Positions 1-10,573 are shown, numbered from the stretch's first letter. The stretch is DNA of 37,212 nucleotides from Gracilariopsis chorda (GCA_003194525.1 NBIV01000434.1:1-37212); one strand, 5' to 3'. Program-made: numbers and translations. Notes: generated by a model from the sequence alone, not told the origin.

Positions 1-175
1 TCTTGGACGAAAGAGGACACGATGTTGCCAAGTGGAGTAGATCTTGACACAAAGATTGCAGGGATCATCAGACCATAATATGCGAAATCAACCACATGAC
101 AAACATGCAGGGAAGACTTGAGTGAACAGTCAGAAAACGTCGGCCAATCATCCGGAAAGAAAGTAAGAATGAATG

Positions 176-610
176 TTATTGCACGGTTACTGGTGTAGTC
201 CCTTCCGACAAGCGGCGCGTGTGGCCGACGGCTGTGAGCCGATGGGGCCCCTCTCCGACCGCTTCCAGGATGCTCGTCAAAGTCCCATGTCCCGTAGTAC
301 TCGACGAGCCCATTTCGTTATGCAAAGTAGAGAGGAAACCCCCCTGATGCAGCGCAACTGAATATCTTTTCATTCTCCTTCACACGGCGGGATATATACT
401 TGCAAGATATGCAATAATCCGTTTCCGATGCCGAAACCTCTGACTAGAGGTGGGGCCATGAAACTCGTTGATCAAGTTTACTACGAAATCGAAGAACATG
501 TAGTTTCCTGTATCTTGATTCCAGTAAATATTCGAACACCACAGATCGTTGTGTGTTACGGTTGCTATGATGGAGGGCAGCGTTGGATCAGGGGCACAGC
601 CGGTGGGCAT
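176..610 (-). pseudogene. APH/choline-kinase-type phosphotransferase fragment
   Basis: The minus-strand reading from 610 to 380 contains VTHNDLWCSN, which fits the HxDxxxxN catalytic-loop signature of the aminoglycoside-phosphotransferase/choline-kinase fold. It is followed about 15 residues later by YMFFDFVV, which resembles the metal-binding 'IDF/IDW' strand of the same fold. In that family these elements position the catalytic Asp and Mg-ATP for transfer to a small-molecule hydroxyl. The downstream reading (about 373-176) stays partly open in another frame but shows no recognisable C-lobe, and no N-lobe with a Gly loop or lysine is visible upstream. I therefore read it as a decayed fragment cut off from its N-terminus. 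The two motifs carry the call; the rest of the sequence does not confirm it, and the substrate cannot be inferred. Confidence 0.4.
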
Positions 611-810
611 GTAGAACGGGCGGTATGGGTGGCGAGTATGTACGAGGTATGGGGAGTAAGGCAGTGTGGAATAAGATGGACGGAAGGTGGGGGGCTATGG
701 GATGTTTGCGTGAGGAAGAAGCGCTGTGTGCTTTTCAAGGGGAGGGGAGGGACGGAAGAGGTTGGTAGGGTGGGAGAAGAAGCGGGTGGAAGGGATGGAG
801 AAAGTAAAAG

Positions 811-1200
811 CTAACTTACGTATACATGCATCGTTTCTGACACGTTAACGTCGTCTGGTAGCTCGATGAACGTTAATGACGCGAAGCTACATGCAACAGT
901 TCAAAACAAAAACGCGGATCTCATACTTTCTCGATCTTTCGATGGAGACACAAGTTGTGCACAGTTCGATAACGCATGGCAGATCGCCACACTGATTGCA
1001 AGCGATTATGTAAATGAAGTTAGTGGCTCGCTAAACTCCCCCAGTGTTCTCTTCGGTGAGAATTGAGTACATGAATTCATGTTCTGATCAGCGGACTCCA
1101 ACTCGCCTTCCACGCAAACGCCATTGTGGAGCTCAAAACGCAGGTTTCTGCCACACAGTGCTTTGATGAAAAAGACTAACGTGGTTTGCTCGGTAGATCT
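811..1200 (-). pseudogene. LSm2-like Sm-fold protein, decayed copy
   Basis: On the minus strand about 1185-1077 encodes an Sm1-like motif: LVFFIKALCGRNLRFEL, then HNGVCVEGELESADQNMN. This matches the strand 1-3 layout of LSm2 (hydrophobic FFxxL, ELxN, G-x-L-x-S-x-D-x-x-x-N). A second piece at about 869-811 reads FIELPDDVNVSETM and ends at a stop (811-813); it resembles the Sm2-end 'RYVQLP' strand of LSm2. The DNA between them is longer than the usual spacing and contains stops, so either an intron or decay lies between. A GTAAGT donor-like hexamer sits just before the stop (815-820). LSm2 is part of the LSm1-7 and LSm2-8 rings that bind mRNA 3' ends and U6 snRNA. LSm10 or an SmD-type protein is an alternative. 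The upstream reading to 1293 shows no family match. Confidence 0.5.
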
Positions 1201-1299
1201 CCCCATTTCAGCAATGCATGATCGAACTTCACCTCGGTGATGAAGTAAGTGCAGGGAATTTATGTACAACTTCAAGAGCGATGATCGATGCACTACTGC

Positions 1300-2055
1300 A
1301 CCGATTTAAAGCAATGCTGGGACTTGCTAGATATTGATTCCTTTACCAGCCTTGAGTTACACTAGAATACGAGCCACCACAGGTTGTACACAGACTCACC
1401 AGTTGACCGACACAAGGTGGATGTACGACTGTACGTGTACAGGATTGTGCAAAGCCGTTTCTCTTATCAATCGTACAGGTTGACGATGTTTTCACGGCTT
1501 CTATCTACCACTAGACGCAGAGCTGGTTATTGAGCACCAGTAGGCAACTTGTTACCGCGTTGACAACAGGCAACGCACGTTGTAGTACCAAACAATACAC
1601 GTAGAGGATGAAGCAAACGGTTAGTGGTCTACCTGCCTTGAACCGATGGATTTGTGTATACTCAGCAAGTAGATATTGTGAGCTGGTTAGCGCGTGTTTC
1701 GCCACAACGAATGACTTCACATACCGTTGGTAACGTTTTACACCGATGAGGTTCATCGGTGTACGCCGGTGCATAGTACTGTAGTGTTAGCGCTGATGAA
1801 AATGGTTGCAGTGCTGCATGACAAGAATTTGAAATTTGAACAACCCATCGTGGAAGGAACAGACATCACTCGTGGTTGTGTTTGATGGCACAGTTTCATC
1901 ATGCATCTCAGGCCTTGCGCCCAACCCCTCTTCCCCCGTCTCGCGTTGCTCGCGTTTTCGTCGAGCCGTCTTTGTCCTGCCCGGGCTTCCATAAGCAGCC
2001 CGTCTCACACGCGTATTGCGCTCAACCCGCGTGAAGTCGCCTTCCCAAACGCCCT
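1300..2055. other. no recognisable gene
   Basis: Six-frame reading shows only short ORFs without family resemblance. The GC content rises sharply after about 1910, where the decayed Uma2-like copy begins to be recognisable. I see no RNA gene, tandem repeat or clear element end here. Confidence 0.3.
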
Positions 2056-2059
2056 CGCC

Positions 2060-2665
2060 GTAGTCTCTCGCTGCCTCTGATATTGACGTGCCGTGCCCAC
2101 CGTTGAGCGTACCGCCGTTGCTGCACATCTCCGTACAGCCGTCGCCCAATACACTTGCGGAGCCGTTTGCCACCGCCGTGCGCACTAACGGTGCAACAAA
2201 CGACCAGTACTTGCAGCTTGCCAACTTCACCAGTGCCAAGTACGAGTTGTTGGATGATCACCTTCTGTTTAAGCGCCACATGGATGACCCACAATCCGGC
2301 TTGATTCCCAGCGCCTCGCGTACAAGATCCGCCAGCTCTATGCCCAAGGCCGTGCCGACATGTGTGTGTGCGAGGTCGGCAACGTGCACCTTTTTGATTC
2401 TCTTCGTCGTCGTCGTCACGAGCCCGCTCCCGTCTCGCCGTTCTTCTTCCGTGCTTGTGCCGCACATTACACCACGTCCTTTAGCGCGCGCCAATCGCCG
2501 CATCGTCGTTCTCCACGTCAGCCGCCTTCGTTGCTTCGCACACAAACACCTCCCCGCTCATGCATATCGAGATCACCAGCGAGCAAACTCTCGCCGCACT
2601 GACTTTACGACCAAATGGGTCAAGTACGCCCAAGGCCGGTTCAATGAGTGTGTTCTCTGTGCGTG
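2060..2665 (+). pseudogene. Uma2-like PD-(D/E)XK protein, decayed copy
   Basis: This is a broken relative of the intact protein at 33538-35055. The reading starting at 2088 shares EPFATAVRTNGA, then DQYLQLANFTSAKYELLDDH with a few substitutions, and ends with RRTDFTTKWVKYAQ, the core of the nuclease-fold domain. Between these blocks the homology jumps frames. MCVCEVGNVHL and SARQSPHRRSPRQPP lie in the frame of 2360-2602, and MHIEITSEQ lies in a third frame near 2570. At least three frameshifts are needed, plus a deletion of about 10 codons after TNGA. The acidic pair and the lysine region can still be read, but the downstream EYVIID strand is destroyed by another shift. No coiled-coil tail follows. 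It is a dead copy of a multi-member family, not a sequencing variant of the intact gene, because many substitutions separate them. Confidence 0.78.
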
Positions 2666-2669
2666 CAAA

Positions 2670-3255
2670 TGTATACCGCTTTCGCAACTTTGGAATAGTA
2701 AAGGCGGTGCCAAACGATAAACTACGCTTGCTGTGCTGATTTTCGCTTGGAGAACGCAATTGAGCGATGAGGCGCTGCAAGCCGCGCGTTTCCTTGTTGC
2801 GCGTCGCATGAATACAATATGAGCTGCGTCTCTGCCAGGATCCCGCAACCAAAACTCTGTGGAACACGGAACATCTTTGCAATTCTTGCTTTCAGTCGTA
2901 CGTCAACAAGGAGGTCGTGGTATACCAAGCTAAGCACAGCTCCAAGCGAAGGGCGCTGCGGCCGTTCCCATTCTCGTTGGAGCACGACGTGGTATCCTTC
3001 CGCAGGCGATCGAAGTCAGCTCCGTTCGACTACCACGATCCTCGCCTCGAAGCCGCTTCCACGGCAACCTGGTACGCTCCTCTCACTCCCCACACCACCG
3101 TCACCTGAGTGCTTTAGGAGCAAATTCACCACAAACAAGCCAACCCTCCTTTTCACGCACACACTCTTCAGCTCCCACTACCGTCTTCACTTTGCAATGG
3201 CTGCGTCCGGAAATGGCGCACGACACGATCATTCATTCGTTTCTGATGACGATGA
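2670..3255. other. no assigned gene; possible coding scraps
   Basis: A stretch at about 2910-3080 reads as a basic peptide beginning YVNKEVVVYQAKHSSKRRAL on the plus strand, preceded by a CAG, but I recognise no family. The rest is short ORFs. It could be the remains of another gene or of the 3' flank of the decayed Uma2-like copy. Confidence 0.2.
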
Positions 3256-3261
3256 CGGTCC

Positions 3262-3435
3262 ATGGATTCAGGCCTTAGCGGCCACGAAGAATCCTTCAAA
3301 GCTCGTGTCGACAAGCTTCGTGCAGAGATTGAAGCATTGAAAGCGGAGAACAACATGCTGAGACAGAAGCTGATTGACGCAAACAGATACTGGCTCAAAG
3401 CAAGCAGTTGCAATCCGCAATGGACGCTCTACTGA
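3262..3435 (+). CDS. 57-aa coiled-coil ORF, hypothetical
   Basis: A small ORF starts at ATG 3262 and ends at TGA 3433-3435. Its centre, VDKLRAEIEALKAENNMLRQ, has leucine or equivalent hydrophobics every seven residues and would form a short leucine-zipper-like coiled coil. It is followed by KLIDANRYWLK and a short tail. There is no basic DNA-binding region directly before the heptads, so bZIP identity is not supported. The preceding plus-strand frame (MAASGNGARHDHSF from 3197, then an acidic DDDD run) may be its original N-terminus joined through a frameshift, making this a fragment. I do not know its function. Confidence 0.3.
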   Translation: MDSGLSGHEESFKARVDKLRAEIEALKAENNMLRQKLIDANRYWLKASSCNPQWTLY

Positions 3436-3439
3436 ATTG

Positions 3440-3745
3440 ATGTCTTTCTCTCTGTTAATCGGAGTGTACCAGAAATATGTGCCAGTAGCGGGCGATGCGA
3501 TGTTTTTTATTGAATCTGATGACCAGTGGTTGGTAGTTGGAATACTGCAGGTACCGTTGGTAAGCATGCACGGCAGGTTGCGTGCACGGCGAGATTTGGA
3601 GCGTACACTGCGCATATTATTCACGATGACGGTTCTTTCTTGCATCAGTAGTTCATACTTTGTGCGCAAGTTGTCGTTTTGCTCCAGAAATCACATCTTG
3701 GCTTACTTCTTTCTCACTCATCCACCACTAAACTATGAAATATAC
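3440..3745 (+). pseudogene. possible exosome cap subunit Rrp4-like relic
   Basis: One plus-strand frame reads VYQKYVPVAGDAMFFI, then DDQWLVVGI. This resembles the start of the S1 domain of the exosome cap protein Rrp4/EXOSC2, whose pattern is R/K-Y-[IV]-P-x-x-G-D, then a W-x-V-D-[IV] strand. About 50 residues further on, in another frame, comes YTAHIIHDDGSFLHQ, then a stop, then QVVVLLQ. These resemble the family's 'DG(S)xSLHTR' segment and the following V-rich strand. The order and spacing fit, but the Asp of W-x-V-D-I and the NLPGG block are not visible. Stops and at least one frameshift make it non-functional if the assignment is right. Rrp4 helps form the RNA entry pore of the 3'-5' exosome. 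This is a tentative call resting on two motifs. Confidence 0.38.
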
Positions 3746-4059
3746 CTTCTGATGGTGCCCTGTCGTTGCCGCTCAGCTCCATATCAAGCACATTCGCTGC
3801 ACCGCTTGTCTTATCGACGACATCATCATGCGTCGCACATGCTACCCTTGGTGTGACTTTTTTACTTAGGTCCATTGACTAACCCAGCCCATCATAGACT
3901 GTAGCCTTTGCAATTGCTCTCACACTCATCCGGACGCCCTTAAAAGTATCTAAAGACCGTAGCGTAGTAGTACGGAAGTGGCCTTCTTTCACTATAGAGA
4001 AGCAGGACAATGCAATCGAAATTATGGTAGCTCGAGACGGTACAATTACTCGTCTCCAT

Positions 4060-4469
4060 CTTCTTACTCTCCTTGAGGTATTCGAGCAACAACTCGTAGC
4101 CCGGTGAGCTCTCACCGAATTCCTTAATGACACAGCTGGTGGCACCGACCACCTTAGCGGCATTACCCTCCTTGTCGATCTTGCAAAGACCAGCCCATTC
4201 ACCAAGTGCTTCTTATCCGGCACGCGCACGAGCGCCACTTCATGGACAGCACAAAGCGCATCGATCAAACGCGTGTATCGCGCTCGTCACAGTCAGAAGC
4301 GAGGATGCACAGTTGCACCTGACCGCGATCCAGAGCCTTTACGACTTCGTTCAGACCACGGAACAATCCGTCGTGTACGACAGACTTTTTGAGCACCTCT
4401 TGCAGGGCCTTGAGGATGTCCATTTCTCTGACATCTTCGGGACGGCGTCATCGGAACTTCGTCAGACAT
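4060..4469 (-). pseudogene. RPS12: ribosomal protein eS12, frameshifted copy
   Basis: The minus strand from ATG 4469 gives [10 protein letters not shown]. After a one-base shift it gives [40 protein letters not shown] and ILASDCDE. After a second shift it gives [20 protein letters not shown], and after a third [15 protein letters not shown], then [13 protein letters not shown]. These blocks are in the exact order of eukaryotic small-subunit protein eS12, including the conserved 'DKKxLG..GLCKID..G.A.KVVG' core. At least three single- or double-base indels break the frame (near 4440, 4270 and 4190). The natural stop after ESKK also appears lost, since the frame runs on. Near-complete length with no sign of an intron fits either a retrocopy or an intronless source gene. 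A working copy must lie elsewhere, because eS12 is part of the 40S head. Confidence 0.87.
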
Positions 4470-4479
4470 AGCGGTTACA

Positions 4480-4928
4480 TGGGTTGTGCGTTTTTGCGAA
4501 AAGGGACAGTGATCAAGGTTGTCACCAGACAAGGTTCTTCCAACGTGATGAGGTATTTCACTGATGGGGCGGGCACGTCCGGAGTACGTGTACAAGTTCA
4601 TAAGATCTTTGATCCGTTCAGAATCTCGTGTTCGGTAACGCGGGAACGTTGGGCAGCAGCGCTGGAGCGACAAAATTACAGAAGATGAATCTTCAGATTC
4701 ATCGCTGTTCGCCATCCAACGCGATCTGCCCACCACAGACGCCTATCCACGAAGGGCAGATAAGATAGTGTAACTTGAGCGCACAGCTTTCGCTCTAATG
4801 CGAGTATTTTCGGTACATGTCGTTGTTGTACGGCGCAACGATCTTCGTGTTTACGAATGAACAGAAATATATCGGAGGTGACGGAGGCGATACAAGAATA
4901 AGCCGCAATACGGATTGAATATAACACA
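4480..4928. other. no assigned gene; short palindrome
   Basis: The plus strand from about 4476 to 4688 stays open and reads smoothly (for example MRYFTDGAGTSGVRVQVHK), but I recognise no family. A 20-bp palindrome-like hairpin, GATGAATCT-tc-AGATTCATC, sits at 4684-4703 just after its stop. The remainder is unremarkable. Confidence 0.2.
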
Positions 4929-4944
4929 TCAATAGTAACTAAAG

Positions 4945-5180
4945 TCGGCTCGACGCCATGTCATCCATAACCATGTCGCGCTTCTCCGCCAGCAAGTCAT
5001 GCACACTTCCGTCGTAGAGGCGACCGTCTTGTTCCCGCTGCCAATGCGATCATGAAATTCAATCGTACCCTTCTCGTTGGAGACGCAATCTTCTATAGAA
5101 TGTGCCACAAACACGGGCAAGCAGAATCGTTCAGCCTCACTCATGATTTTTTCACAACTATGCAAGACCGCTGATACCAT
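4945..5180 (-). pseudogene. unrecognised decayed coding fragment
   Basis: The minus-strand frame from 5180 reads LHSCEKIMSEAERFCLPVFV, then IEDCVSNEKGTIEFHDRIG. The adjacent frame then continues DGRLYDGSVHDLLAEKRDMV to a stop near 4938. The two pieces read like one protein joined through a frameshift near 5030, with a soluble charged-helix character. I do not recognise the family, so the identification is limited to 'probable former coding sequence'. Confidence 0.25.
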
Positions 5181-5199
5181 TCAAGGCTCGAAAGATAGA

Positions 5200-5815
5200 A
5201 GGAAAGAAAGAGAGCTCCAACCTGTCTACCGTAACAAAGAGGAAATAATGGTTCTCCGACTACAGCCATGCGTCACATTGAACTACTTTCTACTCATGGG
5301 GATGTAGCACGCGTGCACAGCAATTTTGCGACGAGCTTACAAAGATAGTGGTGGTACATCAGTGGCTGTTGGGATATTATGTGAGTGGGCTCTATCATCT
5401 ATGGATACTGACGGTGCGGAAGCCATTTGCTTCGCAACAGCAGTCCTATATCAACTTGCCATGCGACTAGCGAACGTTCGCTCGACTTGAAGAAAGATCA
5501 AGAACGGTACAATTCTAAAACGATACAAGAAAGAAATCCACCACGCACGGAACGATGCCTCCCGATCATCTTTAAGCACCCTGACTGGAAATGTACCACG
5601 TTCCCGTCGTCCCGCTTCCCTCACGCTTTCAGGAACCCAATGCATCGCTCTTTTTCTGTATCGCTTGTTTATAACGCAGTGGCACATTCAAAGCAAATTT
5701 GTCCTTCTCTCATATCTTTTGCAAATGTTGGGTTGTCTGCTTGAGCTCCCTCACGGCTTCCTCCACTCCCCATGCTTCTTCCGGCTTTTTATCCGATCTG
5801 CACAGGCTAGCAAAA
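5200..5815. other. no recognisable gene
   Basis: Only short ORFs without any family resemblance are seen on either strand. There is no tandem repeat and no RNA gene I can support. It separates the unrecognised minus fragment from the CHAT-like relic. Confidence 0.25.
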
Positions 5816-5817
5816 AG

Positions 5818-6835
5818 CTAAGCAAGATAGTTATCTGCACGTGCTCCTCCAGTGAGTTGCTCTTGTGAGTTGAGCGATATCTTCAGCTGGTTTCGCTTGT
5901 GAATCATCTTCCTCTTCTCGACACCAGTTTTTTTCTTAAACACGTTAGCCAAAGCCTGACCCAAAAATACAACGATGGGAATGCGATACTCTGGCAGAAA
6001 TCGAGAAACGCATTTTATCAGTGCCCTGGCTGAAGCCATGATATCGGGCGTCACAACGTTGTGAATGCAGTTCGAAACGAGGGCAAATACTGCGTTCTGC
6101 GAATGAAACCCCCCACATCTCTTTTGAAGACAGGTTATCGTTAAGATTAGTCAGCAAAACCATGGGTACTTCCTTAAGATCTGCGGTTGTTGCACTGCCC
6201 ATTTCTGTAACTTTTAGGAAATCAACGTGAGGATTGTTCCTCCGTCCGATATTTGCTGATATGCGAGCCCCGAAAATTATGACCTTCCGTGACTATGACA
6301 AAGGAGAGGACTGTGGTCCTGTAGGTCGCGCGATAGCATCAACAGCAGTCTGATTCAAGAAACCACCAAGGTCAAGAAAAGACACCAGATTTGTCGGATC
6401 CATATGATTGAATCGAAGGAGGCCTTGGAATGCAAGCTTGTCTCCTCGCTTCCTCGGTATTTTCAAGATCTAGCAAGTCCCTCTGACATGCTCCAAAGCT
6501 AATGAATTGATCTAATTTCCAAGCCGCCGTAATAGCACGTTCTCCATTCTCGTAGTAATGCGACAATGTTACAATAGGTTCTTCTTCCTGAAGACCACGA
6601 ACTACGTACAAAAGGCAGTGCGATCGAATAGAAACATGATCAAAGAACAGCTCCCATGGCAGAATTTGCGGAGATAAGTCTGCCATAAGAACAATCGGAC
6701 TACTCTTCGATCGCTGAACCGCAGATGACCAGCTCAAAAACTTGTGAGGCTCCCGTAGAACGTTATAGCCAACACCCCTAATAATTCCTGAATCCCGGTC
6801 CTCGTGCCACACGCGATCCCTTTTTAAACCGTGAG
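5818..6835 (-). pseudogene. possible CHAT/caspase-like domain relic
   Basis: The minus-strand frame downstream of the gag junction reads SSPIVLMADLSPQILPWELF. This resembles the 'D..L..LPWE.L' segment shared by CHAT-type caspase-like domains and separase. Further down, in other frames, come VIIFGARISANIGRR, VPMVLLTNLNDN and VSNCIHNVVTPDIMASARAL, then VSRFLPEYRIPIVVFLGQAL. This alternation of hydrophobic strands with a closing amphipathic helix fits a CHAT C-terminal half. The catalytic His and Cys blocks are not recognisable, and at least three frame changes and one stop interrupt it. The call rests mainly on LPWE and the secondary-structure pattern. It could equally be an unrelated alpha/beta protein. 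Its N-terminal side is fused in frame to retrotransposon gag sequence. Confidence 0.33.
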
Positions 6836-7963
6836 AAGCACGGGAAGAACCTCTTACAGAGTTGAACTGGTCTTCGGCCATCCCTCTCAAGAAAAAGGGT
6901 AATGAGATAAACGCTTGGCCCTCATTCATGCTAAGGATATCGGCTTCCACTACAAAGCGGGCGAGGAAATCCAATATCATTATTGGATCCTCTCCAGAAA
7001 AGTTCTGGTTACGGAGGGAAAGATGCATTCGCTTGATGCAATCCCTCACTCTACCCGTTCTACGGGGCGTTCGATCCAATGGGGAGTCTTCGAGCCGGTA
7101 GTATCGGTATGATAGCAACCTCCGAAACATCGGGTCACTAGGTCGTAGCTCCTTCAAGCCTGCGTGCTTCCGGCCCTTCTGCCATGACCGGATAACACCA
7201 TGAGTGGCTGACGACCGCTTTGAGTGGGAGGAGCGTCCCTTTCGCTCATCCTCCGACGAGGAGTCCGACGAGACCTCTCCGACATGCTCTGTGCTGAATC
7301 CGAGTAATCGGTGTCCGAGTCGTAGCGCTTCGACTTCCGCCTACGGCGGCGTTCCTTTTTCCCAGCATGCTGGTCGCGGTGCGACACCTCAGCAGCCAGT
7401 AAATCCAGGACTTCATCTCCAGTTCGGAGGATCTGTTCCACCGCCTCTAGGCGGGAGCGTAGCCGATCAAATCGGTCTTCGATCCCTTCGACGGAGGCAG
7501 CAGGTCCACCGAAACATTCAAACAGCATGTTGACGTCCGAACGCAAGGTTCGAAGATCCTCAGCAATTCCCTTTGCAGGGGTTTCCTCCACCACCTCACG
7601 GAGGGCTTGGAATTCCCTAACAAGGGCGTTATGGGTGGCGCGCAGAGTGCGCACCTCTGCCTCCAAGGGGTTACCCTGGCGGCTGTCATCAACCGTTCGA
7701 CGGGATCCCACCACCTCGACAGCGGGAGTCGGCCGGCTCACCGGATGTGGACCGTCAACTGCCGGAGCCTTGCCAGCGGCATCGGCCGGTTGGGACAAAA
7801 GGGGCAACGGAATGTTCCGGGCTTCCCGGTTGGGGTTCGACGTTCGAGAGCCACCACCCCTCATGGGGATCTTGGAGACGAACCATCCATCGGGTTGGTC
7901 CGCCCCGTCGCGGGAGCGACTGCGAGTGACTGCCGCCTCCACATCGGAGTGCTTCCGAGACAT
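6836..7963 (-). mobile_element. gag: LTR-retrotransposon gag, frameshifted and truncated
   Basis: The ORF from ATG 7963 (269 aa) is Arg/Ser-rich. It carries a heptad-rich helix (LEAEVRTLRATHNALVREFQ), then a basic block (KKERRRRRKSKRYDSDTDYS). A one-base shift at about 7155 moves the reading to the next frame. There SLRNQNFSGEDPIMILDFLA and NEGQAFISLPFFLRGMAEDQ match the Gag capsid pattern of Ty1/copia- and Ty3-type elements: F-x-G, FL..F, then a 'LP.FL.G.A...F' helix. Homology stops near 6836, after FNSVRGSSR. No zinc knuckle, protease, integrase or reverse transcriptase follows, so the element is truncated on its 3' side. Gag packages the element RNA in cytoplasmic particles; this copy cannot act alone. 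Whether it is copia- or gypsy-type cannot be settled without pol. Confidence 0.68.
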
Positions 7964-9525
7964 CGGGTAACCAAACCAAAGCTACCGGGACTTCGGGTGT
8001 AGAAACAAATCCTCAAAGAGGGAAAATCACCAAAGTGGGAACTCCTGTTCTGCTAGGTCGGGAGACCACTTTGTAGTGCAATGCCCTGAAGGGGAAAGAC
8101 ACCACGAACACGTCCGAGATCTTCCTCCCTGGGAGTAAACCAGCGGCAAGAGCCACTTCTGGGGAAAGGCGCGACAAGTCGGGTGTAAGAGCGAGGCCGA
8201 TCTCGTCTCCACGTTAGGTAGAGGAGTGAGGCAAAGAAGAAGGCGTAACCACGTGTGTGGGATCAACCTCTCCTGAGGAGTTGTGAGTGTCCACGAGTGT
8301 GCGAGCAATGGCACGGAGCCGGGGCAAGCCGCGATTGGCGGATGTACCACCCGAAAAGGGGAAAAGGGGAAAAGTGAAAGAGAAGAGAAAGGGGAGTCAC
8401 GAGGGTGACGACGGTTATTGGCAGTGCCGGTTGAGATATCCCTATACAGGGCGAACATGACAATAAGAGGTAAACACTTCTCAATATTGCGTTTGTTTAG
8501 ATGTGCAAGGGGGATGGTCAACCCGTGGCTACGCACTATCCCTCCGAAGGAGTTGTATAGTCCGCGCGGGCGGTGAAGACCAGAGCCAAACCCGAGGTCA
8601 GGACCCTTGTTGGGGGAGTTTACTGTGCGGCCCCGGCGACGCCGGCGCACTAAGTAGTGTAGCGCTAGCTACAATTAATTACCATAAATTAAGTAAAAAC
8701 ATCCCAAGTTTGGGGCAACCTCCTGCACTCTCACCGTGTCCCACGTTTCCTTCCCACCGTAGTGGTATCACTGCTAATCATAAGTACACCTCACCAGGCC
8801 TCCGTCGAGTCACCAAGTTATGAACCGAACCATCGGAATTACCCTCGCAGAGGCGTTGCACTACAAAGAGCTATAGCACAGAACGGTTAAGGACTGTTAC
8901 TATAGGTGCTCCTGTGTCGAATACGACTTAGAATTCCCACGGTCTGACCAAAGGGTCTTGAGTTGTGGGTTTTGGTTGCTGGTTGGCCTTCGCCTCCCTC
9001 ACCTGGCAGGTTGCCCTTCAATAGGCTGCGAAGCCACTCGGTAGTCTGGCTGTAATGTCTGAATGTGTGGCTCTCCACTAACTACAGTAATAAAATATAA
9101 GAAAATAAGTACTTAATTAGTGGAGACCAACTACAGTACCATGCACAGCAGTGCAGTGCCAAATTACTATTCATAGTTCACATTTCTCCATAAAGACGTA
9201 ACTTCCCTGGTCCGACGCACAGTAGCGAATGCTACACGTGGATACTCTCCGCAAGAAGTCGCAATCCCTGCGAGGGCCTGTCTAACCAGAGCCTTACTCT
9301 GCAAAGAGTACTCGAACGAGAACCGAGTTTACCATTTGCTGGTGGCGCTTACTGTAGTACAGTGGAAACGTTGTCACTCGCCGCTGGTGTACGACACTGA
9401 CGACGGAGCCGTCATTACCTAAGTAGGTTTCCACACAATAAACTATAATAATTACCTAAAGTGGTGCACACCTCACGAGGTCCCCACAAGTGAAGTTTCC
9501 ACTTTCCGTCCACAAGTGGCAACAA
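7964..9525 (-). mobile_element. probable 5' leader and LTR of the gag element
   Basis: This non-coding stretch lies directly upstream of gag on the minus strand, where the leader, primer-binding site and 5' LTR should be. It contains A/G-rich tracts (8355-8400), AT-rich pockets suited to promoter or polyadenylation signals (9090-9115), and a 9-bp inverted repeat (CTCCACTAA at 9073-9081, TTAGTGGAG at 9117-9125). I could not fix LTR ends, because the second LTR is missing in this truncated copy and I saw no convincing tRNA complement. The right limit is set only by the start of the AT-rich Tc1-like element. Placement is by context, not by a direct match. Confidence 0.35.
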
Positions 9526-9559
9526 CCATAAAGGTAAATATCTCAAATTGGAACCAAAA

Positions 9560-10573
9560 TTACCAGACGCGTACAGCGTACCATCTGTCATCAGAATACA
9601 TCATACCACCTGTACAGGTTCGGTATGGCCATTTTATTGGCATTCCACGAGAGATCAACTCATATGTGAGATATCGCATCACTCCAATACCGGATATTCC
9701 TATGAGTAGAATTTCTCCTCTAACACCGCGCAAGCGTTGCTCTACACTCCGTATGCCTTCTTGGACAGCCAAGCCCATACATTTTCTATAATGTTAATGT
9801 CCTGAATCTCGGCTGGCCAGTCCAAAACCGTTACATTATTGTCCTGTAGCCACTTTTTAGTAACATTTACACGATGGGGACTAGCCTCATCGTGCATAAT
9901 ACTTCAGTTCTTTCCAACAGCTTCCGCCTCAAATAGTAAAAGTTTAGTAGAAAGCATCTGCACATAAGAAGCGAAATTCAAATCATTTTTAAATGCGACT
10001 ATAGTTTCACGTCCATAAAAAAAACTTGAGGCCCAAACCGTAAGAAAATGAACCCTCTGCTGTATCTTGGAAAAAACTTCAGGCTCCTTCCTGAGATCGT
10101 GTTAATAGCTCTCAAATCTATCGGGGCGGCCCAATTAAAACGTTTTATTATCCGAGAAAATCACATTCTTTTATTCTATAGCGTGCCAACGGAGAATAGC
10201 ACTAGCTGATTTTAGGCGTAAAATTTTACTTTTTTTGTCATGTGAGGTCCTTTGTTTGTCTTTTTGTATTGCAGATAAGGAATCTCTTGCAAAATCTGTT
10301 AAACGCAACACATTTCAATATCTAGTACATGCATTTGTAAAGTTTGCGTGTATATGATTGGAAAAGTATAACATTGCAAACAATAGTGCATTTGGTACCC
10401 TTTTTTTGGTTGTCTCGGTTTTTTTTGTTGACTTCTTAAACGCATCAAATATAGCTAAACGGTAGTGCAGTGTCGCCTTATTATTTTTGGAACTCTAGAT
10501 GACTCAGTGCATGGGAACTGCAAGCCTTGAGTTGAGTTTTTTCGACATCGAAAAGAAACTTTTTACGCCGCAT
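9560..10573 (-). pseudogene. Tc1/mariner DD34E transposase, decayed
   Basis: The minus strand from ATG 10573 begins MRRKKFLFDVEKTQLKA, then (after a shift) ISKIIRRHCTTV, the helix-turn-helix start of Tc1-like transposases. Later blocks are VIFSDNKTF (first catalytic Asp), GRPDRFESY, ETIVAFKNDLNFASYVQML, MHDEASPHRVNVTKKW (second Asp), LQDNNVTVLDWPAE and INIIENVWAWLSKK (catalytic Glu). There are exactly 34 residues between the second Asp and the Glu, the DD34E spacing of the Tc1 family. The enzyme cuts and pastes the element at TA sites. Many stop codons and several frameshifts make it dead. Base composition is strikingly AT-rich compared with both flanks, consistent with a foreign insertion. 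It lies tail-on to the LTR element and just upstream of the intact gene at 11105. Confidence 0.85.

Noticed and set aside
2022..2465. Minus-strand ORFs of 95-150 codons
   Set aside because: They are the reverse shadow of the Uma2-like relic, whose plus-strand blocks match the intact gene.
3262..3435. bZIP transcription factor
   Set aside because: The heptad leucines are present, but the required basic N-x7-R region directly before them is absent.
9073..9125. 9-bp inverted repeats as termini of a small MITE
   Set aside because: No target duplication beside them, and the interval is only 53 bp inside the likely LTR or leader region.
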